Assembly (NCBI GenBank): GCA_949358305.1
Contig: OX442316.1
Span: 12,648,001 to 12,712,000 of the forward strand
Direction of reading: 5' to 3'
DNA length: 64,000 bases
Source: Strigamia acuminata
Taxonomy: Eukaryota; Arthropoda; Chilopoda; Geophilomorpha; Linotaeniidae
Shown here: in pieces, positions 22,960 to 34,900 of the stretch
How positions within the stretch are numbered: the stretch's first letter is position 1
How the letters are laid out: every line of letters begins with the position of its first letter
Position numbers and translations under genes: made by a program
Notes under the pieces: model-generated
What the model was told of the DNA's origin: nothing
Seen by the model: only the letters and a program-made list of their open reading frames with translations
Databases searched by the model: none

Positions 22960-25900
22960 TTAACCCAATAAACTGAAGTAAGTCCAAAACACTAGATTGA
23001 AAACAATAAAGGAACACGGAAAAACTATTTGAGAAACTCTATCCACCATTCTAGCTGTCGTTTTTTGAAATAACTGCTTACGAAACTTTTCCGAAATAGT
23101 GAGAACATCCTTAAAAATAAATAACAACACAAAATTAATATTTCATCAACCTGCTCAAGAAAACTCATCAATAAAATTTTACCTCTAGACAAACCGTACG
23201 ATTAGAATTTGTGTGATAATAAATGTAAACGACAATGGCAAATTCCATAATGGACAAAAACACAAGAATGATGCAAGCACCAGACCAAATGTCTATAGCC
23301 ATCATAGTCGGTTCTGCTGGCAAATCTCGAATTGCCGCAGTAAAATGAGTAACTAATGTGAGCAGTGATGTAAGACCTAAAGTAACACGTGGGGCCACCA
23401 TTTCAGGATCAACCCAAAATGATATCCACGATATCATCACTATAAGCACACTAGGTAGAAATGTGTTCCAAAAATGACGCAAAAACGATCTTCGGAGTAC
23501 AAACTTGTACAAAAAGCAGGTGCTACCAAGTGCTACGAAAAATAAAAAAATAAAAAATTATATAACTCAATAAAAACGTTTAATTAGGTGATTGCATAAG
23601 AACGTGTCATTAATCGCCACATTTTACAGCAATAACTCCACAAGCATGAAGAAAGACCACTCTTACGTGCTAGTGTGTTAATGCAATCATTTGTTGTTAT
23701 TTCGAGTAATTGAAATTCTGTTGGAACACTGATGTCGCTTTGCGAGAATGTTGGCCAAAATCCGAATTTGTACACTTTGGATGCAGCACCATCTGCAGAA
23801 ATAATAGTTTGTGTTTAAAAACGTAAATTAATTCTTCTGTTTTATCGATATTTACATGTGAGCATCTTAACACCACACGTTTGAGTGTCAAAAGGATAAT
23901 TTCTCAAATCAAAATGACATATCAACTTGAAAAGACTTCTAAATAAACAAATAATAAATATTTTACTTCATTATTCCAGATATTTTTGTCGTATTACTAG
24001 TGATAGCACCACCGAGTCAGTTCGGATAATTTCTTCCTGAGTGCCAGTAAATTGTCCAAGATGTAGTATGCGTTTGGCAGAAGGCAGTATTTCAAACTGA
24101 AAGTGTTTGGGTCATCCACCTAAAAGCTGCCAGCGCTACAGTGTCTGATCTGTCTATCATAATATCTTGATAGGATGGGCTAGCGATTTTTTGTGGATTG
24201 CAGCCTTTGGATATTTCAATCAACATTTTAATGGCATCATATACTCTTGTGACGGTGACGACCACAACTCCTATCGCATGATAGTACCGGGTATAAGTCG
24301 CGTGAATTAGTGAATAGTAACGAGATAAATAAATACAACAGAGTTATCAAAACAAGACATTTATTGTTATTAAACAATATAAACAAATCTAAAGTTATAC
24401 AAATGACTAATGCCGACATTTGGCAAGTTAAATACAAGTTAAACTATACATGAAATTGGCTGTAAAACAGCCCTGAAATAATATGATTACGGTTATTGGT
24501 GATCCGGGGTTCGGGAACGGCAAAACGCCCGCTCGACCGAGTTATAGATGTCGTCTGCGATAGCCGGGCTGGCTGTGTCCTCGCGGCTTCCGTCGGCGCT
24601 TCGTAATCGTGGAACTGCTTCGTTCGCGTTCCAGGTCCGTATCGTGTAATGGTCCGTGTAATGCTTCTTGGTTCGATCCGAGAGGTGCGGTTGACTCATG
24701 TGCACCGCCACAACTAGGGTTGGAAATTGGTAATGAATAAATGAAGTCATTTATTCGCCAAGGTTCCGCTTGCGAATTATATTTAATTCGCGATGTTGTG
24801 AGTTTAATAAATTAACTCAATAAATTGTATTCAATTTATTGTTACGAATTTGATTCGTCATACAGTGAAATAAGTCTCGTGACTTACTTCGGTTGTTAAC
24901 TTGTTGCCAAGTTTAAACAATTAAGGTGTATTTATCAACTACAAAATATAATAAAGGTTAAACATCGCAACACACAATTGCCGTCAAAGTTCGCCTTGCC
25001 GAGCAGAACAGTATCGCGCGTGCCCTAAATAACAGTGCGGTGAGAGACGGCACTGGTATTCAGGGGGATATAGCCCGCAGTTCTGCACAACAGAATTAAT
25101 CACCCGAGATACTACTCATAAGTAGACTGCTTTGGCACCATCACCGAAGAGATATAACTTTCCCAAACACATAGTGCTACTGGCGGTAACTGCATGTTTT
25201 GCATGCAGACTGCTTTGGCACCATCAAGTGATGGAGTCAATCTCTTTCAGTAACAGTGCTACTAACGGTTACTAAATACTTTGGTATCACACGTGATTCT
25301 ATTGTCCGACCACGAGGATACTTATGCGGGAGGCTTTCTCCTCGGCAAGACCGTTTGACGGAAACATTAACAGTCCGAACTTCGCCTTCAGTTGACGGGG
25401 GTTGCATGGCTCAGCAGAGCCATGCTATGCATGGACCGGTAGGCCCATGCCCTGAGTAAGAAACAGTTATTTGACATGCGGAACATACCAAATAACCAGA
25501 AATCAAGAACTAACTTAACTTCCTGTTGTCAGGGAGTTTTATACTCGGTGGGATTAGGTTCCACCAATCTCGTATCGCAGGAAGTGGATACGGAGATGCA
25601 AATTGGGATTATGTTAATCTTTTAGCATAAACCGGAACTGGATACCGGGGACAGGAAATGGATACACAGAACGGAAATACATTCAAAACCGTGTTCCTCG
25701 TCATGTATCGGTGATAAAGCAGTAACGCCTATTTTATCTTCTTAAGTATTGATAATATACCTTTATATTATCGATGTGAATCACATTTGGTCGTATCAAA
25801 CATAATAATATGTTTGTGAACTATTTATATGGGAAATAGTAAGCTCGAGGTTGAATTTGCCGCTAGTACTAGTGGCGCCATCTATTGCTAATTTGTCACA

Positions 25901-28900
25901 CATCCCCCTTAATAACTAAACATATACTCTTATATTTTATGTTATTCTTTAGGAATATCATTTGTGCCAAATTTATCCATATTAATAAATATTTTATTTC
26001 CAATACTTATAAGGCCCACGAGTGTTTTTAATAAACATGTTCTTATCCTTAGGATGCTCAAAAATGTTTTTATTTTCTCTTTTTAGAGACGGTTATAAAA
26101 ATAATTTGGTTATTATTAAAACAATAAACATGAAGTCATTTTCGTATAACGGAAAAGCACTTCTTACAAAAATCTTAATTAAAGAATTTTCCGGTTACAT
26201 ATTATATCTTTTTATCACAGAACACACAAACAAACTGCTAATTGTTTAAATTCGAAATACCGCTTATTCTTGACCTTTTTCGGTCTCCGTGGCGGGCTTT
26301 TGCCTATCCTTCGAAGAGGAGCTTTTGCCACGTTTCTTGGCGGGAAGAGGTTCTTCCGGTTGCCGATCTATGAAGAATGCAGCGGTCGCAACAACTTCCG
26401 TGGCGATGGGAGTCTCGGGTGCTTTATCCCCTGCTTCAGGCTGATCAGTCGATCCGTCTTCTTCATCGATCATTTTCTTGAGATCTTCGTAGATGTCAAT
26501 CACCGGGGGCAAAACCAAAATCCAGCCTTCGCATATTTGATTTTTCATCTCAGCTGCGATTTTTCCCACGAGCAAATTCCAAAGGTGCTCCAAAATGTTG
26601 AAGCCCTCAACGCGACGTGGATTCAAGATCATTTGCATGATCCGGGTCACGTATCCTACCGTTATTTGATCGGGAAGACCCGTAATCAATTGGCGAGAAA
26701 TTATTATCGCAAGTCGAGCTACGATGGGATAGTAGTATTCGACCTCCCAAACGAATAACTGTCCTATCTTGGTGTTCGGGGGAACTTGGTAGGGTTCGAT
26801 TAAGAATTCGTTCGAAATCCCGTGTTCCGCGATATTTGGCATGGGAACCAATGCGGTTTCTTCCGTTTGGGTCGCGTTATCTACGCAGACAACACTTGGC
26901 ATTTTTTCCAAACCCATTTGAAGGCCAAGGGGCGTTCTTCGCGAATTCATAAATTCGGGATCCTCGTATACAGCTTTGCCATCGTTAGATAATAAAGCTT
27001 TACAAAGGTGGCAGGTTGCCCATTTTCGGGGTATTGGATCGAACAAACCTTTAACCACGAATGAAACAAACTTTGGGTTCCAGGGTTGGATTTTTAATCG
27101 TCTTTTCGATCCGAAACAATTCCCGCACGATGCCAAATGGCATCCTGTCCCGGAGCCGGACATCCAGCCGACCCCGAAACAAAAGGGGCACGGTATTTCG
27201 CCCTTCGCGAGCTCCAAATTGTCGTGTGGAATTCCCAATTCCAGGTCGCGATCGCAGGCGGCTTTTCGACGTAGTGCCTTTTCTTGCTTATTAGCTGCTC
27301 TTTGTTGAACAGTCATCGGCTGCAGTTTGGGGGCTCTGGTAGACACAAACGTACGTTTCCCTCTAGCCATATTATGTCTAGGAGTATACACTACTTCGCG
27401 CGAAGTCGTGGGTGGCGGCGAGTCGTAATGAACGTACTCTCGCTGTTTACGTTTGTTGTCTTGATGGCGATTTCCTTCGGGATTTCGATTCGCCTCTAAT
27501 TGGACAATCTCGTCCAGACTTCTCTCATGAGAGGTCGATGAATCGTTCATTCGACTCGTACTTGGTTTATGGACCGGCTGTAAAGGATGGCTTTTGGAGA
27601 AACTGTCCTTTTTTGGTATAATGAAGGTTTCTTGGGTAACCTCCATCGCCGTTTTGGGTACAGCCGTTTTTGGACGAATTTCCTTTGGGAGAGCCTCTGG
27701 GTTGTTTCGGGCCCAGGTTAATATGTCCCATCCTTTTTGGTCGAGCACAATAGGAGTATTTGGCGCTCCCGGGATTGTTACGATGGTCGGGTTGACCGTG
27801 GGTGTATCGTCTTCCTCCGAAGAGCTCGACTGAATCACAATTCGCCGCTTTTTAATTGGTATCTTCTTGACCATAATTCTACAAATATAGAAAACGTTTT
27901 AGTTTTATTTGCAATACTTTTGTATGCGCGCGCCCTCTATTGAGAAGACGCGTAACTCAATTTACGAATTTTATAATTATAATTCGTTACAACTTTACAC
28001 TTTCGTGTATTGATAATTTTATCGAACTTACGAAAATGTCCTGCTTCCTTTAGAAGCGTAGCTTGTAGAATTCTAAGTATAGTCGCTTCGACGATAACTT
28101 GGAGTTTAGAGCACGTGGCTTTCAAATCCTCCGCCGCTAATAAACGAATTCCGCTGGTTTGTATTTCTTTAAATATAAAGAGATGTCATGATATATATAT
28201 TAATTCATATGTATGATCATCATACCTGTATTCTTTGTTTAATGGCTAACAATATCGACGCAATTGTTCGTGATTTTTGTTGAATTCGACGAAGTTCTTC
28301 TTCTCTCACGTGTGTGTTAGAAGACTGAATATAGAACGAATCTTTTACTCTCCACCCGGGGTCATAAGTTACCAGGTGACTTCGCGAATTTCGATTTGAA
28401 TATTCAATAACTGATTTGAATCAATATCTTTTTAGAATATTCTTTTTATATTTAGAATCTTTTTTTAACGACGTTCTTGAATCATCTGCACAAAATCCGT
28501 AGTATATTTCGGATTTGGCTTCGAAGTTCTTTTCGGTCTCGAGATTATCTCCGGAAGGTCAGCTGTTCGCTTCCGTTTATTTGAGTTATTACTTCGCGGA
28601 TCGATAATCTCGTTTCCATTTTCATTTGAGGTAGGAATTATTCTTTCTTCTTGTTCAAGAGTTTCTTGAGGAAGTTCTTCCATATCTTTTTCAAGATTTT
28701 CACGAGAGGTTTCTTCCATATCTTGATTATCTAATTCTTGTGAATTAGAGTCGTTAAATTCGGAATTTGCCGACATCCAATCAGGGTTTGGATGATTTTT
28801 CAGTTTTCCTTTTTTCTGACCCAGAGTCCATGTCTCAATCGGGTATGAAGGGATATACGGGGTGAGATCATCCGAATTTATCGATGGTTCAATTGAGTCA

Positions 28901-31900
28901 TCTAATAATTTTCGTAAGGCGTATGCACCTCCTGTTAATACGACCGTGATTTCCCACGGTCCGTCTCGTTTTTCAGCAAATCCTTTAGTAATGCCTTTGT
29001 CTTGATTGGAAAGAATATGTGTATTTTTCCAGACTAAATCACCTACTTCATATTTGCAAATATGAAATTTATTACGGTGAATTCTGTCGTGTTTCTCGTA
29101 ATTTAGTTGGATCCTACGGTGCATTTCTTGGTGTGCTCTTCGTAAAATCCCGAGTAAATTAAACACGAATTCCTCAGGGTTATTTTTATCGAATTTATTC
29201 GCGTGTTGAATAATTCGCGGGTCGAAAGGTAGTGTTACTATTCTTCCCGTATTTAATAAAAATGGCGTCGATCCGGTTGCTTCGGATTTTGCCGTTCTGG
29301 ATGCAAATGCAAATTCATTCAGAAAACGTGGCCAGTGAGAGTGCACATCAGAATAAATTGCAAGCATTATTTTGATATCCCTGTTTGCCCGTTCTGTGGG
29401 GTTGGCCTGGGCATGATAAGGACTTATATGCGTCATTTTAATGTTATGCCTTTTACAGAAACCCTCATAGATGGTGGATGCGAACTGTTTTCCATTATCA
29501 CTGATAATTTTCCTGGGGTATCCCCATCTATGTACGATATCACCTAACTTTGTTATAATTGCTTCACTTGAAGCTTTGCTTAATGGGGCTAATTCTACCC
29601 ATTTAGTACATTGATCAATTCCTACTAAAATATATTTATGTTGGTATTGACCAGCGGGTTTGGGACCCATGAAGTCTAAACAAAGAACTTCCCATGGCTG
29701 TGCCATATTGTGAGGAGTATAACTCGCTCTGTGTTTTCGGTGTTGACTAGGTTTGTATTGTTGGCAATGAACACAACTACGAACATAATTACACGTGTCC
29801 TTGCTCATTTTAGGCCAATAATAAATGAGTTTCGCTCGTTCGAGCGTTTTACTCATCCCTGCGTGTCCACTTAACGGATGTCCGTGGCATGCGAACAACA
29901 CTCGTCGTACTAAAGACGGTGGAATCACTGCTTTAAATCCGTTGCCGGAATCATTTAATTCTTCTTCAAATGTTGGTTTGAAGAAGATTAACATTTCAGA
30001 ATCATTACTATTCTCATCTTCATTATCATGATTTTCTTTGAAATCTAGTTGGTAGCCTTTGATGTCTTTCATCCATCGCTTAGTTTTCTTATTTTTCTTT
30101 TGCTCAACTTCATCTAATTTTAGATGAGTTATTATTTTTCTACATTCATAATCCTTGAGCTGAGCTTCTATGATTTCTGCTCTGGTAGGAGGAACTATAC
30201 TTAGTACTTCGGTTAAAGCACTAAATAAAGTTTCTGGTTCTACATGACCTTTCTCCCCCTTTTCCAAAGAATTATTTAATTTTTTGGAATAATCAAACTT
30301 TACTGACACGTTTGTTAAGAACTGACAGGGTTTTGGTTCTTCTCTACGAGTAACTTCTTTATTTCCGTCCCACTCGGGCCAGAATTGAGTTATTTCTGTG
30401 GGTTCGATATAATCATCCTTCGGAATGTCTTCAATACTCAACGGAGCTCTTGAAAATGCGTCTGCGACTTGATTTTGAGTACCACGACGATACTTAATTT
30501 TAAAGGCGCCGCATTGCAGTTTAATTGCCCATCGGCCAAAACGACCAGAAGGTTCTGGCGTCCCCATTAGCCATTTTAAGGCTTCTGCATCTGACTCCAG
30601 GGTGAAAGACGTGTATTCTATGTAAGGGCGAAAACGTTCTACAGCCCATACTACCGCTAGACACTCTAGTTCGGGAGTAGTGTAACGTTGCTCGGCTCCT
30701 CGAAGTACGCGACTAGCGTAAGCTACGGGTCTTGGAGTTTTAATCCATTTGTCCTTGTTTTTATCAAGAAAGTCCACATCTTGGCATAACACTGCTCCTA
30801 ATCCTGAATGTGAAGCGTCTGTTAGAATCACAAAGGGTTCGAGCATATTAGGCATTAACAAAACTTGAGTTTCGTCGCATAAGATGTCTTTAATTTTTTC
30901 GAAAGCGTCTATTTGCTCTTGTCCCCAGACAAAGGTTGCTTTCTCGTGCATTATGCTAGTCAGTGGAGTAGCAATTTCACCGTGGTTAGGAATAAACTTC
31001 CTAAAGAAATTTGCCAACCCGTGAAACCTTTGTACATCTTTCGATGTTTTTGGGGTGGGAAATTTTCGTACTGACGCGATTTTATCAGGATCCGGGGCCA
31101 ATCCATTTGGCGTGATTAGGTGTCCCAGAAATTTTAGTGTAGTTCTGCCGAACTTAGACTTTTCTTTATTTACGGACAAGTTTGCTTTGTCTAGTCGTTC
31201 TAATACATCTTTAATATGACCGAGATGTTGATCCCAAGTCCGAGAAAAGATAATTACATCGTCTAAATAGACTAATGCATGTTTATATAACGCGTCACCC
31301 ATAACTTGTTCCATTAGGGCTTGAAATGTACAAGGCGCGTTACATAACCCAAATGGCATACGTACAAATTGATAGTTGCCTTTCGGGGTATAGAAAGCAG
31401 TTTTCTGCTTATCTTCGTCTTCCATCTCTACTTGATAATATCCTTTTGTAAGGTCAAGTGAGGTGAAGTATTTTGCCTGATTAGTATTGTGCATGAGCAA
31501 ATCAATACTGGGCATTTGGATTGCATTGACCTCGGTGATCGCATTTAGCCATCGGTAATCAATACATAACCTATATGTGCCATTTGGTTTGGCAACTATT
31601 ACGGGATGACTTATGTAAGGTCCCGTAGCTTTCTCAATGAGGTTCTCTGCTTCTAGTTCTTCAACTAGCTTGGTCATAATAGCAATTTTAGCTGGATTGT
31701 ACATGCGAAACGGTTGTTTTTTCCATTTTGCGTCCTTTTTAAACGTAATTTTATGCCTAGCAAGGTTCGTACAACCAACTTTGTCCCGAAAGACGTGCTT
31801 GATTCCAGAAATTACTTCTAGTAATTTGGTCTTATCCTCGTCGGAACAATCACAATCTTTCACCAACAATTCTTCCCAATTGTCGGGTGTATGAGTGACT

Positions 31901-34900
31901 GTTCCATCGTCTCTTAGTGTGCGTAACCTCGCTAGACTGTCATTAAATTCGTTATCCACGTAAGGCGCAGTCCAACCAGGTTTGTTGTCACAGTCAAATA
32001 CAGCTCGTGCTGGATTTAAATTAATTGTTGTACGACGCATAAAATTGTGTCCTAAAATTAGGCCACACACATTTCGGTCTAAAATGATGAAATTCATTGG
32101 AGTGAATTCTACTCCATCTGCCCATTGAACACAAAGGGTTATTTGTCCTAGTGGGATATGAGTTATGCCGACGGCACACACTTTCATATTTCGGGGGCAA
32201 TCTTGAATGAAGTCAGGGGAGGCACAAGTACTGTCAAGTAATTGTAATCCAATAAAACATTGGGTGGCTCCTGAATCCATTAAAGCATTATAGGTGAGTC
32301 CACCTATTGTTATTTTCATTCGGGGGTCGTCGCTACTGTTTCCTAAACGTTTGATGCGTTCAACTACTTCAGCTCTCTTGAGCTGATGTTCTTTGACATA
32401 TTTACGAAGTCTATGATGTCTAGATAATTTCGAGGAGATATCTAAATTTTCCATCATTGCCTCCAAACTTTCGCATACTCCTCCACTAGAACTAGTGGTT
32501 TCCTCTCGAACAGGAGGATTTACAGCGCTTTCAATTATTGCATTCAAGGACTCTCGCCAAGATTCGTCCCCCTTATCCGCAGGAAAGAGGTCGTCATCGA
32601 ATGATGTAAATGGATTTTCAGTCTCTTCCATTGAAAAAGGAGTGTTGGGATAAGGTTCCTTAAATACATACTTTGGATTCCTTTTCCTAGTTCTACGATT
32701 AGGTCGTTTAATTTCCTCATCTTGAATTACTAATTTGTTCAGCGTTTCGTTTAGAACATTTTCTATTTCTGAGGATAATGTACTACTCTGGTTTTTTAGG
32801 GGGTTTTCGGTAACCCCCTCTACTAGTTTTTTGGAGTCGGTGGACCTTCAATCGCCAAAGGCGGAGTGGTCGCATTTTTTGGATCCAAAAATTTAGTGAA
32901 TAAGTCCGACATGGATTTTGTCATACTAGTTTGCATAGTAGTTTTGAAGTCTTCAAGCTTTTGGTCCAAAGATTCAGCGGTCACCCAATTTTGTCTCTGT
33001 GGTTTAAAAAGATCAGAGGCGGGATTGGTATTGGTATTATTACCAGTACCTTGGGGCTTGTCCTGAACAAATTTTCTTTTTTGTAACAAAGGACATTCCC
33101 TCTTAAAGTGTCCTGGTTGATTGCAATGGAAACATTTTCCAGTTGCTTTCTCCGATAGGGCACATACCATGTTGTTGAATCCAACATCGTTTTCAAGATT
33201 GTCTGTCTCGTCAGATTCCATAGGTACAACTTCTGGTTCGGCGTTCAACGTCTGAGTAGATCGTATGAGTGGGCGCGAACTCCTGGCGTCTTTACCTTTT
33301 TGAGTATTTGACGGGGCAGTTTCGTCTTCTTTATTGGCAATAGTGTCCACACTAGCATTTTGGGCTTCGAAAAGAGCCCTATTCTGCCGGACAAATTGAA
33401 ATATGTCATTAAATGATTCTTCATAGAGACCTCTATCGATTATTCGATTGTAACTAACTAAGTTCAAATTCTCGAGAAGAGTGGGAGCTTCATCTCTTTT
33501 TGAATAAGATCCTTGAGCTTGTTTAAATCTCAAAAGAAATGTATAGAGTGGCTCTTCTGGGCCCTGGATTAAATTTCGAAGCTTTCGGGCTCGAGTGACA
33601 GGGATCATGTCAAACTCCGCCAAAAATAACTTTTCGAAAGTTTTCCAGTCAACAAATTTGTCGATGTTATCGGTATGCCATTCGTGGGCTATACCAGATA
33701 AATAAGTTGGTACTCCGCGTTTTACCATCTCATCCAGAGTTAAGCCTTTAGCGACAGCGACTGTTTTGGCTGTAGCTAAAAATTTAGCCACGTCCTTCTG
33801 TTTTCCATCGAAAACAGGCATATCCTGACCTTTGAAAAAGGTTTTGCTCGAATTGTTTGCATTATTATTTTGCTGTGCATTATTCTGCATAAATTGTTGT
33901 ACTTGCTGTGCACAATCAGTTTGAATATTTCGCACATGGGTAAGGATGGCTCCCAAGTCGTCGGTGGAAAATCTCGCTTGAGATGAACTACCAGCGGAGG
34001 ATGCCGAACCAGAATTATGTTCAAAATTGGGCAGATTTCCCTTAGGGACCTGATTGTCCTGGGGGATTTCTTTCCTTGGAGGAACATAATTCTCATACTG
34101 TGTATGATTGCCAGATGGTACTTGTTGTCCATGTGGAACACTACTTTTATTTTGTACACGTTCTGGGGGTGTCTGATTTGAACGAGTCTTTCCCGCCGGT
34201 AAATTTTGAATAACTGGGGAGGGTGAGATCGGATCGGATCTCCTTGGAGTTCGATTTGACACTCTTTTCGACTGCGTTGGGGGGACAAACTGTCCTTTCC
34301 CCGGTGTCGGGGGGACATAATGTCTATTTCCAGATGTTGGAGTAACATACTGTCTGTGTCCAGAGTTTTGGGAGACATTTTGTCTATTCCCCGAAGTTTG
34401 AGGGATAAAACCCGAATTACTATTGTTAATCGTTCGATTAACACTAGTCGATCTAGACCTTGGTTTGGCTAGATTTAAAGGACTATTAGAGCTGGGTGTT
34501 CTTTGTCCAGAACTTTGTTGACTACGGGATCGGCTAAACGATGGTTCGCGTACCATTCTATCGTTTAGCTGGGGAGTCGACACTATCCGGGCTTGATATC
34601 CCAACCTCTTTTTAGGAGAGGGAAAGTCCAGCTTACGATTCGTGGGAATCGTTTTTCGTGGGGTTCGGTGTGAAGTCCGCGAATGCCGACTTTCGTTCTC
34701 CGAATCTTCATCTTCATCGGGTCTAATTCTCTGATTTCTTTTCTCAAGTACGCGTACATGATTAACCGCTTCGGTTATTGTTTTGAAATCAACCCGATTC
34801 AGATTATAGAGTTGACAGTACTCTGTCAAATCGTCCGGAATTAAATCCGTTTGGTCTTCGAGTCGGACGTAACTATTTTCCAAGTTTCCGTCATCAACTT

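Noticed and set aside
24655-24700. tRNA-like B box (ggttcgatcc) in the LTR
   Set aside because: No matching A box, acceptor stem or cloverleaf could be drawn around it; it recurs only because the LTR is duplicated.
25256-25459. Short ORFs within the LTRs
   Set aside because: They occur identically in both LTRs only because the LTRs are copies; none resembles a known accessory protein and they cross the expected regulatory region.
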